Assembly (NCBI GenBank): GCA_026008535.1
Contig: BRKX01000014.1
Coordinates: 21,102,694 to 21,166,693, forward strand
From: Perilla frutescens
Lineage: Eukaryota > Streptophyta > Magnoliopsida > Lamiales > Lamiaceae
Direction: 5' to 3'
DNA length: 64,000 bases
The notes below the pieces were generated by a model. The model was not told the origin of the DNA and made no database searches. It saw only the letters and a list, made by a program, of their open reading frames with translations. Of the stretch, positions 25,827 through 36,343 are shown one piece after another. The position numbers were made by a program, and so were the translations under genes. Every line of letters starts with the position of its first letter. Position 1 is the first letter of the stretch.

Positions 25827-27610
25827 CGTGTACCGTCTAGATAGGGCATCGGCTACAACATTTTCTTCTCCTTTCTTGTATTTGATGACGTACGGGAAGG
25901 ACTCGATGAACTCGACCCATCTTGCATGCCTCTTGTTCAGATTTTACTACCCTTTTAAATGCTTTAAGCTCTCATGGTCTGTGTGAATCATGAATTCCTT
26001 TGGCCATAGATAATGCTACAACGTCTCCAATGATCTATTCAATGCGTACAACTCTTTGTCATATGTAGAATAATGCAGAGCTGCACCATTTAATTTTTCA
26101 CTGAAGTAGACGACTGGACACCGTTCCTGCATCAAAACAACACCAATACCTATTCCGGAGGCATCACATTCAATCTCAAAAACCTTATCAAAATCAGGTA
26201 AGCAAAAAACAGGTGCATGACATAAAAGATGCTTCAAACGTGTAAATGATTCATGTTCTGCTTTACCCCAATCAAATTGACGATCCTTCTTACTTAGCTC
26301 AGTAAGAGGCGCGGAAATGCTAGAAAAATCATGCACAAAGCGATGATAAAATCCAGCAAGGCCGTGAAAGAATCGAACCTCCGTGGCTGATTTGGGTGTT
26401 GGCCATTCTTCAATCGCTTTGATTTTAGAACGGTCAACCTCAATACCACGTATACTCACAACAAAACCAAGAAATACAACTTCATCTAAACAAAAAGAGC
26501 ATTCAGAATATCAAAAACGCGCCTAAGGTGTGCTAGGTGCGCCTGTGCATCGTGACTGTAAATCAGGATATCATCAAAGTACACAACTACAAATTTCCCA
26601 ATCACATCACGCAAAACATGGTTCATTAATCTCATAAATGTGCTCGATGCATTAGTGAGACCAAAAGGCATAACTAACCACTCATATAAACTATGCTTAG
26701 TCTTAAAAGCTGTTTTCCACTCATCCCCTTCATGCATTCTAACTTGAAAATAACCAGAACGTAAATCAATTTTGGAAAAGAGTTTAGAACCGTATAATTC
26801 ATCAAGAATATCATCTAATCTAGGGATAGAGAATCGATACTTCACTGTTATTTTGTTGATGGCGTGGCAGTCCATGCACATTCTCCACTCGTAGTTCATC
26901 TTCGGCACTAGAATGACTGGAACTGCGCAGGGGCTCATCGACTCTCGAATCTGCTTCTTCTCAAGTAGCTCTTTCACTTGTCTATCAATTTCCTTGGTCT
27001 CTTCAGGGGACGTCCGGTATGCTGGCCGATTTGGCAAGACGGCGCCGGGCTGGAAATCGATCTGGTGCTCGCTCCCACGAACTGGAAGTAATCCACTTGG
27101 AATCTCTTCCGGGAACACATCCGCGAACTCCTCCATAAGTGGCTGCACAACACTAGGCAAAGAAACATCATTAATAGCACTGCTCTTATAAGATAAAAGA
27201 ATAAAAGGTAAACTTGCTTTTAATGCTTTTTCTACGCCTTTCACTGAAATAAACAGGCTGCAGTTTTGATCTTTCTTTGCAGCTGATCCAGAGGAATTCC
27301 CATGCATAAGGGAATCATTGTAGGACGGTTTAGGGGCTGAAGAAGTAGGAGTGGCGGCCTTCTTGGGGGTCTCAGTCGATTGGGTGCTGTTGGCGGTAAT
27401 CCGGGCTGCGGCGGCGGCCTCTATTGCTCTCTCAGCTCTAAACCTCTCTTGCATAATTCTCTGATCCTCTGCAACAGCTTTAGGGGACAATGGCTTTAGT
27501 GTAGTAGTCCGTCCATCTCTCTTCACGATGTACATGTTTGCAAAGCCATCATAAACCGTCTGTTTGTCAAACTGCCATGGTCTACCTAACAATATGTGTG
27601 CTGCATCCAT
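25827..27610 (-). pseudogene. Gypsy-1 reverse transcriptase and RNase H region
   Basis: The RT frame (27610-26486) contains LLGRPWQFD, FSKIDLRSGYFQV, MPFGLTNAS and the YFDD catalytic motif. After a frame break near 26460-26486 comes the RT connection and RNase H region (26459-26016; FYHRFVHDFSS, FEIECDASGIGIGVV, YDKELYAL). The remainder up to integrase (ARWVEFIE ... ADALSR) has consecutive in-frame stops near 25948, where glutamine codons would be expected. The stops are consistent with cytosine deamination. Confidence 0.85.
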
Positions 27611-27691
27611 AGGAATAACATCGCAAACAACAAAGTCAGAAAATCGACCAATAGAGAATGAGACACTTACCTGAGCCCTTACTTTGATCTC

Positions 27692-27940
27692 TTATCGATC
27701 CGTAAGCCACTGCAACTTGTATGGCTTCGGATGCTTGATGGTGGTCAGCGCCAATTTGTCAACTGCATACTGGCTCATGGCGTTGATCACACTCCCACTG
27801 TCTATTATCATCGAGTAGGTCTGGTCTTTGATAGTTACACGTGTGAAAAAAATGTTCTCACGTTGATCCGGCTGCTCTTCTTCACGATTGATGCTCAGAC
27901 TGCGTATAGACACAAGACTAACATGATGAAGCTCGGGTTC
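27692..27940 (-). pseudogene. Gypsy-1 aspartic protease region
   Basis: The frame contains MIIDSGSVINAMS, with the DSG active-site triad of retropepsins. It stops at 27692, directly upstream of the RT frame. Confidence 0.75.
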
Positions 27941-27957
27941 CTCTTCATCCGAGTCGA

Positions 27958-29419
27958 CTAGAGGTGTCTCTGGCTCCTTCTTGGTGTTAACTGCGGGCTG
28001 GTCCTCATCCTCACTGGCTGACTCGATCTCATTCTGTTCGGTAATGAACAGAACACGCCGGTTCGGACACTGGTTCTGAAAGTGGCCCCAACCTTGGCAC
28101 TTATGGCACTGGATGTCTCTAGCTCGATTCTAGTTGGCACTAGGTGCTGGGCTAGGTGGATTGGGCCGTGTATAGGCTGGCCTGGATGGTGGTGCTGGTG
28201 TAGTCTCGGGTCTACGACTGGGCTGCGGTGTAGAACGGTCGAAACACCGCTCGGGCGGTCCGGACTGACCTCGGGGTCAAGTAGGCTCAGTAGAAGGGGT
28301 AGAAGATGATGTGGAATTCGTACCTTTGTTCCATGGGGGTCGAACAGAGGCTGAACTGTGGTGTGATCTCCGTCGGCCCTCTCTAAGCTGTCTCTCCACA
28401 ATTGATGCGTAATGCAGCATCTCTTCTATACTTGTGAAGTTCTTGAGTTCAACTTCACAAGCGATATCTGGATTCATGCCTTCAATATACCGGATGATGG
28501 TAGCATTCAAGGTCTCTTGTTTCCCAACTCGGTTCAGGGCGGTCTCAAGCTCCTTGTGGTACTCTTCAACTGATCGTGTACCTTGCTTGATCCGGTTGAG
28601 CTTCTTCTCGAGCTCTCTCTCATAGTGCACAGAAATGAACCTGCCATGCAGAAATCCTTTCATCTCTTTCCAAGTATCGACGGGTGGATATCTTTCACAT
28701 CGGTGTCGTTCCTGCTACTTCTCCCACCATGAGGCTGCGTAGCCTCTAAACTCTAACGATGCTAACTTGACCTTCTTCTGCTCAGGAAAGTCATAGCAGT
28801 TGAAAATCTTCTCAACCTTACGTTCCCAATCTAAGTACATATCAGGATCGTGAAGGTCTTCAAACTCTGGGATGCTTATTTTGATGTTGTTCAGCAAGCT
28901 GTCGGGATCTGCACGTCGGGGTGCTTGTCTGTAGGGCAGACGTGGTTGGTTACGTCTCTGATATGGATCATACTCAGCCTCTAACTCCTCTGCATAGTAA
29001 CCATAGTCTTCTTCAGCATCACGATCATAGGGATCGTTAAACTGCACTTGTTGTTGGCGACGCTGAGCTTGTGGTGCTCTAGCATTCACCATGGCTGGCT
29101 CGGCTACTTGAACTTCTGGCTGTCAAGCTGCTTCAGGCTGCTGAACTGCTTCTAGCTATTGAGCTACTTCAGGTGGATGAGCTGCTATTTCTAACTGTAC
29201 AGGTTGTTCTTGAACTTGTGGTGGTACAGGAATTCGAGCAGTAATAAGCTCGAGCTGTGCCATCATCTTGGCCAACGAACTATCTAGCTTATGCTTCAGT
29301 TCTTGATGGTGGTACTGGACATCCCATGGTTGTGGTATCGATGAAGCCGCGTTTGTATGAGAACTAGATGAAGCGGGTGCCTTATTATGTGTTTTGTTAT
29401 ACCCATCTCTGGACTCCAT
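27958..29419 (-). pseudogene. Gypsy-1 gag region
   Basis: It is broken into frames 29419-29156, 29092-28715, 28663-28277 and 28276-27958. The capsid-like region includes YLDWERKVEKIFNCYDF and YAASWWEK, followed by VEEYHKELETALNRVG. The nucleocapsid zinc knuckle CHKCQGWGHFQNQC (CX2CX4HX4C) is near 28066-28107. Separate in-frame stops (near 28715, 28277 and 28131) interrupt it. Confidence 0.8.
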
Positions 29420-30356
29420 GTGTACCTACAAACAATGAACAAACGTGAAAGGAAAACAGGGTGTAGGACCTCACAATTCCTCACAATCACTCGTGTTTTC
29501 TCTCTGTATTTTACCCCTCATGTATGTCTCTCAAGTATGTGGTGGTGCTCGTGTGAGAGGTGTGTATATGGTGGTGCGAATCGACTCTTCCGTTGCTTGA
29601 GATCGGCTTCTCTCGAACTTCTAGGGGCGATTTCACCTTGAAGCTGATGGAATTTGGCCAAAAAATCCCTTACGTCTTAGCAACATAATGAGTTTGGTTC
29701 GTCTCGTCGAGACGTTTCCGAAATGGTATGGTGGAGAAAAATCGGAGCTCGGGAGCAGAAATAGTAGAGAGAAGATGGAAAACCGGAAAACCGGGTGTTT
29801 TAGGCAAAAGGAAGGAAGGGAAGGAAAGAAAAGAAATAGGAAGGAAGAAAAGGATTCGGATATGTTTAACACTAGTGTGACACAATCTAAATACCTTAAT
29901 TAGACTAGACTCTAAATGGAAGCTACCAAATTAAAATGTAACTCAATTGGAAATTAACAACTAAAGAACTATACTATAAGGAAAGTTCCCAAAACTAAAA
30001 TAAGGCTCACAAGGGAGTTACCAACTATGACTAGAACTAAAAGGAAAGAACTAAAAATAAAATCGAACTCAAAAGGTAATTCAAAAATCAAATTGGACTT
30101 TTCTGTTTTCTTTTTTTTTTCGGATTTTCTCTTTTTTTATCCGATTTTTTTTATTCGGTCTCTTTCTTTTTTGCTTTTTTTTACTGTTCCTTTTTTTTTG
30201 AACTTTCGGTTTTTTTTAAACCGAGCTTTTTTTTCAAACAATGAACACTAGTCTATTACAACTCGATAGACACGTCGACTGACATGTAAGCAATAAGTTG
30301 ACACGTAGAATTGAACCACGACCAGCAGAGCTGACGTGGCTCTGATGCCAAATTTA

Positions 30357-31663
30357 TGATGTAACCCGAACAATTTGTACAAGATACAAGAATGCGCGGA
30401 AGACTTCTAGAATCAAACACGCCAAATAAGGAAGGATTCAACCCTACTCTAAGACTCAAATAACTCGAAATAATCTGGATTAAATGAAATAACAACTCAA
30501 AACAATATTAAAGACGAACTAGACCTAATTACGACACTTAGACTACGACACAAAAATGATATACAAATCCAATAAGAAAGGGGCTGATTTGGGACGAGAA
30601 TTATGGCTGGAAGATGATGGTATTTGGGATGAGATTTATGGGTTAAGAATGGCTAGGGAAGATAGGATATGATAATGGTTCGAAGGACTTACGGTATAGA
30701 TGGAAAACACGATGAATTGATGCCGAATGGAACCGAACCATTGATGATCGACACACGATCAGGTCTTGATGGCTTGGGAGGGACACGAACGTTGGTGAAG
30801 GATGTAAGACGTCATTTGATGAAGGTCAAAGGTGGTAGTGTTGAGAATTGCAACCCGGTTAATCCCCGACGTATCTTGTATGACGAAAATGAATCTTCAA
30901 GTTGTTCTTCGTAGCGAGTTCACCCTAATTCTTCGTATGAATTAGAACGTTCCCTTGATGTAAGACTCAAAGTTTGCTAGGCTTCAAGAATGAATATTTT
31001 CGAGGAAAAAAATCAAAAGCTTTAAACGGTTGAAACACAAATTGAATGCAAAAGCAATTTTAATCAATAATGTCTAAAAATATCAAAGTAACATGGTTCC
31101 CCTATTTATAGGGCATGTTATGCACGAAAATAATACATAAAAAGACCTAAAAATCTGATCCAAAAAGGATTTCTAACTATACTAGAAAAATACCTAAACT
31201 ATAATTGTATTCAAGGTAGGAAATTGCCTTAAATACAATTCTAGTCTAACCTATACTATTATGAACGAAAATTAACATCAAAATATTAAATAAAATCTGA
31301 TCCACTATAGTCTTAAATTAAATAAAATAAATACTATAGTCTTGATAAAATTCAACCCCTAATTAAATTGAATCAGGGCCAAATTTCTTCATGCATGCAC
31401 GTCGACTTCTTCATGCACACGTGCACGTCTTCTTGCTCTCTTCTTCAACTCTTCAAGTTATATTCTCCATGGTATGATCTTGATCTTTATTAGTTAATAA
31501 ATTAACTAACATATGGCTACCCTTCGCATCTTTCAATTCTTCGAACTTTTTGTGAATCAATACTTGTAGATAACCTTGCAATTTCTTCGCTCGAAGTCGC
31601 GTCATTGGACCTTTGAATTGCAGCTTGGGTTCAAGACCTTCAATGCCTTGCATGGCTTCATCA
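30357..31663 (-). repeat. Gypsy-1 5' LTR
   Basis: A 1307-base copy of the left LTR. The minus-strand primer-binding site (TGGCATCAGAGCC) lies just to its left, near 30337-30350, after a short spacer. Confidence 0.93.
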
Positions 31664-31668
31664 CAAAC

Positions 31669-32230
31669 TCAGACAATTGTAAAACTCAGATACAATATCA
31701 TATGACATAAGTCGACTGTCCTCAATAGCAACACAAAAGTCCAATACATCATTGTCGATATCATGTGCCGTGTTGAATGATGCTTATTTTGTCCATCGAC
31801 TAACTGTGTATTTCTGAGATATAATTTCACAGTTCAGATCATTAAAGACAAAAACACATGAGAACACAATACACCTACCATCATAAATTTTTTACAACTA
31901 CATTCAACATTCTTTTTGACCTTATCGTAATAATCATTGAAAATTCCATGACTACGATCCAAAACCTGGTACTAATAGTTCACTTCATCTTGTGTAATGT
32001 TTGTAAGATGATAGTTGTAGTAAGCAAGCTCCAAATAATCTTGCAGCTAGTAAAAAATGCTTCTCGTATACATAGTGGCTGCATATGTCGAACCCACAAG
32101 CAAAAACATATTTTTATACAACTGAATTCCAATATCCAGATTCTGAAATTTCTGATTCACAAAGGGTTTTAATGAATGATCACATTGGGGAATATAAAAT
32201 TTGGTCGTAAGACCATGAGAGAATTCAACA
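31669..32230 (-). pseudogene. FAR1/MULE transposase relic (element E), proximal half with SWIM domain
   Basis: Minus-strand translation gives a degraded TMYTRSIFY block. A SWIM finger follows near 31848-31915 (VECSCKKFMMVGVLCSHVF), then KYTVSRWTK and SEFYNCLSL at the Gypsy-1 junction. The frame resumes at 23218 with SLVEGDLD. In-frame stops occur before SWIM. The catalytic domain is not recognisable. Confidence 0.72.
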
Positions 32231-32278
32231 ACACAATCACTTGAATCAATGCTACCTGCTCATATAGATATAAAATAT

Positions 32279-32820
32279 GCAGTGCTTAACTAGTGTGTTT
32301 TTAATGCTTAAGTACGAACAAGTAAATGTTTTACATGTCATACATAAACTCACACTACATAGTTTGAACTGCTACAATTTTACAACCATACACATTGCAT
32401 CGTTTTTGGTCTTTTGGAAACAAATTAGACTTATTAAATTAAACTAAAACGCTCCAATTACAAATTCTACAAAAATAACAAAAATCAATAAAATATTTTA
32501 AACTACACACATAAACACATATATGAGATGAAGAACATAAAAACTGAATCAGTGCATAACTAGTGTGTTTTTAATGCTTAATTACGAACCAGTAAATGCT
32601 TTGCATGCCATACATAACTTACTTCACACTACATAGCTTGAATTGCTACCGTTCTACAACCACACACATCGCAACGTTCTTGGTCTTTTGTGAATAAGAC
32701 CGACTTATTAAATTAAACTAAAGTGCTCGAATTACAAATTCTACAAAAATAACAAAAATGAATATTTTTTTTAAATTACACACACAAACATGTATATGGA
32801 ATGAAGAACATAAAAACCTG
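32279..32820. repeat. About 271-bp tandem duplication in element E, right part
   Basis: Two copies begin CAGTGCWTAACTAGTGTG at about 32279 and 32550 and end with AAGAACATAAAAAC. They contain GCTTAA and TGCTAC words similar to repeats in the other TA-anchored elements. Confidence 0.82.
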
Positions 32821-33256
32821 AATCTTCCATTTGTGATGACTCTATTGACATTATGAGAACGAATGTGTTTTGTTCTGCAATTTTATCGCCCAAATACACC
32901 GTAAATCTGCTACAAAAATGATGAGGTAACGTTGGAAAACCAAGAGAAGAGTTTCAGAAGAAGAAAAAAACTGTCGTATTAATTTGATGAGAACTGTAAT
33001 TATGTGGATCATGGGATACTAAGATATTTACCACAAAAGAAACCGCAATATATGGAATAAATTTGATTTCGATTTTAATAAATATTTATAAATTTATGCA
33101 TAATGTTTTAAGTACCCTTACTCGTCCAGAAAAGTCAAAATTGTCTAATATAATTGGGAGATGATTTTTAAATCTCAACCATTGATTAATCTAAATCTAA
33201 GGGCTGAGATTCGTTCCTATTTCTCACACAAATATAAGTTCCTATTTGAACCATAT

Positions 33257-33258
<2 letters not shown>

Positions 33259-33288
<30 letters not shown>
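33259..33288. repeat. (TA)n microsatellite at the right end of element E
   Basis: A TA run of about 30 bases directly outside the right terminus of E. Confidence 0.95.
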
Positions 33289-33291
<3 letters not shown>

Positions 33292-33812
33292 GTGCTTTGT
33301 TTTTATTACCTAACCATATTTTATTTTTATATTTTTTTTTCAGTAGCATTTAATTACAAATCGAAGAATATAATAGAGCATTCAATCTATCTACCTTGTT
33401 GACCTTTTTTTTTTCAAGAAAATTAAACTTACAGTCGTTATCCAAAGATTATTTTGGATAAATCCTGTTTTTATGAAATAATTCGAAAATCATACAAAAA
33501 AAGACAAATTAGCCAAGAAAACCAAGGACTCGAGGTAGGAGCTTAGGAGGCATTGTCAACCTCCTCCTAGTTTTTGACTTTTTGTTGAAGGCCAAAATGA
33601 AAACTAGATCCAATCTCAAAAAAAAAAAAAAAAAAAAAATAACAGCATCTTCTCTCCCCAAATATATATGCCAAAATCCAACACTAAGAATCTTGTCCTA
33701 ACTCCTAATACACCCAACTTGTACATTATAACTTATAAATATAAATGATGTGTGTGTGTGTGTATAGAAATAAAGGTGAAACAAATGAAAAAAGAGCTGT
33801 AGCAATTCAAGA
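33289..33812 (+). promoter_or_regulatory. Upstream region of the first 2-ODD gene, TATA box at 33734
   Basis: TATAAATA at 33734-33741 lies about 75 bases before the ATG at 33813, a plausible TATA box. An A-tract (about 33618-33639) and a TG run (about 33750-33763) are also present. Element E ends only about 550 bases upstream of the ATG, so the element borders the promoter. Confidence 0.6.
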
Positions 33813-35539
33813 ATGGCGATTCCAACAGTTGATCTATCTCCTTTCTTCACCGATGGCGATGAAGACGGAAGGAAGAAAGCGAAAGGCATAATCAAAGAAG
33901 CCTGCTCAGAATACGGTTTCTTCCAAATCATAAACCATGGTGTTCCCCTCGATCTCATGACCCAATCCATACAACTTTCCAGAACATTCTTCACTCTCCC
34001 AGATGAAGAAAAGCTCAAATCCAGTCCTGGATCAGCTGCACCTCTCCCCGCCGGTTACAGCAAGCAGCCGCCCAATTCGCCTAATAAAAACGAGTACTTG
34101 TTGATGTTCCAGCCTCAATCTGGCTTCAACATCTTGCCCGCCAATCCTCCCGGTTTCGGGTAAGCGGATGAGATCGATATAAGACTCCATCATATATATA
34201 TATATATATATATATGTTTGACTAAGATGTCTTTTTCCGAACAAATACTGCAGGAATGTGCTTGAAGAAATGTTCACGTATTTTAGAAAGACCGGAGAAG
34301 TCATAGAAGGAATAGTGAACGATTGCTTGGGTCTGCCTCCCCATTTCTTGAAAGAGTACAATGATGATAGAAGCTCCGATGTCATGGTGGCGCTGAACTA
34401 CTTTCCGGCGACTGAAAATGAAGACACCGGCCTAACGGAGCACGGCGATCCGAATTGCATCTCGTTGATAATCCAAGATGAAGTTGGAGGTCTCGAAGTG
34501 AAAAAAGATGGAAAATGGATTCCGGTTGTTCCCGCTCAATCCACGATTGTTGTCAACATAGGCGACGTCATTCAGGTAAACCTTGGTCATCTGCGTTATT
34601 GGAACAGAGAATCTAATCTCGTCTCGTGTGATATATATATATTATTAATTTTGCCAATTATTCCGTACATAAGATGCATACCAGACGAGCGTCAACGTGT
34701 TGACCCTAAATTTTCTTTTTTGTCTAAATTAATATTAACCATATCACTAAAAAGTATTAATTCAAATGCCAAATGCATCACTTGTATTCTTAAAAAGTAT
34801 TATTTTTATTTAGTTATGTGATTTTTTCATTCTAATTAATATTTATAGTTTAAGAGTTTATGATTTTCTTAGAGTTCATGATTTTTTAAAGTTTTTTTTA
34901 CTATTTTTATTTTTTTTAGATTTTTTTTGTGGTTTATTTTGTATTTTTTAAGAACTATATTTTTTAAGGTTTATTAATCTCAATTATGGTATATATTTAT
35001 ATTTATTTCAAAAAAATTAAATAAATTCACAATTTTAGGGATCCCTCATTTTACTTTAGGGTATATAATTTTTCCAAAAAAATAAACTAAAAGAAAAAAC
35101 AGAAATCGCAAAAAAAATTGAAAAATTGACAAAAATATCGAACTAAATAAATATGCGCCATTATTTGACGTTTGTTCTATTTTATTTGGCCTGGTCGGTG
35201 TGATGGGTCCACACACATACAACTTATGCATGGAATAACCCCTATTAATTTGAATTAATGAATTTGTAGGTGTTGAGTAACAACAAATTGAAGAGCGCAG
35301 CTCATAGAGTCGTGAGATGTAAAGAGAAACGGCGTCAGTCTTTGGCATTTTTCTTGAACTTAGATGGTGAGAAATGGGTAGAGCCGTTGCCGCAGTTCAC
35401 GGAAGAAATTGGGGAGGCCCCCAAATACAAGAGGTTCTTGTATAAGGAGTACCAGGCCTTGAGATTGAGGAACAGGACTCATCCAACTTCTCAACCTCAG
35501 GACATGATCGCCATGACTCATTATGCTATTTCATCCTAA
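33813..35539 (+). CDS. 2-oxoglutarate/Fe(II)-dependent dioxygenase, copy 1
   Basis: Exons 33813-34159, 34254-34575 and 35270-35539 (GT-AG) give 312 aa. The N-terminal DIOX_N domain (about 4-100) includes IPTVDLSPFF and EYGFFQIINHGVPLDLM. The C-terminal 2OG-FeII_Oxy domain has iron ligands H179 and D181 (EHGD) and H235 (AHRVV), and the 2-oxoglutarate-binding RxS at R245-S247 (RRQSLAFF). All catalytic residues are present, so it is probably active. The protein is soluble and has no signal peptide. The family couples 2OG decarboxylation to hydroxylation, demethylation or desaturation of small molecules. The sequence fits the DOXC class of specialised metabolism, but the substrate cannot be read from sequence. 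It is followed 800 bases downstream by a close paralogue. Intron 2 (694 bases) contains a MITE-like relic, and intron 1 contains a TA run (34193-34214). Confidence 0.92.
34683..34806. mobile_element. MITE relic in intron 2 of 2-ODD copy 1
   Basis: CAGACGAGCGTCAACGTGTTGACC resembles, over its outer bases, the complement of the right end of the MITE at 13682-13994. It is followed by AAAAAGTATTA words like that element's interior. The other end was not found, so the boundary is approximate. Confidence 0.4.
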
Positions 35540-36343
35540 TATTACAATTTTTCATTTTTATATATTATGTCTGATTATTAGGACTGTTAGAACTATTTAT
35601 GGTTTCTTTGTTATTTAGCTTATCAACTAAAGTTATTTCTTTCTTGTCCTCTTTGCCTTAATGAAGGTTTTATTTAGGATTGATTGTGTGAGCCTCCATT
35701 CATTCACTTTTCAGCTATTCCTTGTAAAAACTTTGTCACTCTTTGGTACGGTGCTTAATAGATTTCTTTTTATCTTTATTAATAGCTCATCTTATGATTA
35801 TCATGTTGGTTTAACAAGGACTTAAATTATTTTATGTTTAAGACTTCATATATATCCTAGTGATTACTTAATTTTCTTCATCGATCTATTCCTCTAGCCC
35901 TTAATTTACTATCATCACTGTACGCGTACTGCTCTCGTCGATCTCAATTGAGCCAATTTCTGTTATCTTGATCTTTTTCCCTTTCATTATTAATTCACTT
36001 TTTTTTTTCTTTAAACCAATTCACTTTTGATGTTGTCATTTCTCTTCTCTCTTTGTTACTAATGCATTCTTCCAGATACTCATTGTGTTTAATAACATGC
36101 ATCTTATATAATCAGGACAATTTATTCTTCTTCTTTTGTAAATAAAAGAAAATGATTGAACCTCACCTCATATATATCTACACTGTACAAGCTCACAAGC
36201 AGACAGCGTCTGCTGACTCATATATTTGTAACATAGTGTCCTAATAAAAGCTTCTGATCGATTCCACTCTCAATATTTATGCACCACAAAATTCATAGTT
36301 TGCTATTTCAGGAAACTTAAAAGAAAAAAAACAGAAGAAGAAA
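35540..36343 (+). promoter_or_regulatory. Intergenic between 2-ODD copies 1 and 2
   Basis: About 800 bases with no gene. It should contain the 3' end of copy 1 and the promoter of copy 2. A TATTTATG at about 36275, roughly 70 bases before the ATG, is a possible TATA element but is not certain. Confidence 0.45.

Larger units (their letters stand above)
23219..31663 (-). mobile_element. Gypsy-1: Ty3/Gypsy LTR retrotransposon inserted in element E
   Basis: Two 1307-base LTRs (TGATG...CATCA) enclose gag, protease, RT, RNase H and integrase relics on the minus strand. The target duplication is TAAAC/CAAAC (23214-23218 and 31664-31668, one mismatch). Beside the 5' LTR (the right one) a primer-binding site reads TGGCATCAGAGCC, one base from the initiator-Met complement. 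Beside the 3' LTR is a purine tract CAGGGGGAGAA. By hand count the LTRs differ at about 46 sites (about 3.5%). The pol frame continues into the 3' LTR and ends with a GPMTRLRAKKLQ-like tail, and no separate chromodomain is seen. This resembles CRM-type chromoviruses, but the clade call is tentative. Several in-frame stops make it inactive. Confidence 0.92.
18907..33258. mobile_element. TA-anchored MULE-like element E, interrupted by Gypsy-1
   Basis: The termini are imperfect inverted repeats (ATAGGAAC and TGTGAGAAATRGGAAC blocks) that abut TA runs at 18897-18906 and 33259-33288. Without the 8.4-kb Gypsy-1 insertion the element is about 5.9 kb. It holds a plus-strand ULP1-like protease relic (20066-21810), a minus-strand FAR1-type transposase relic split by Gypsy-1, and two tandem-repeat regions. 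The organisation parallels element B. Confidence 0.72.
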
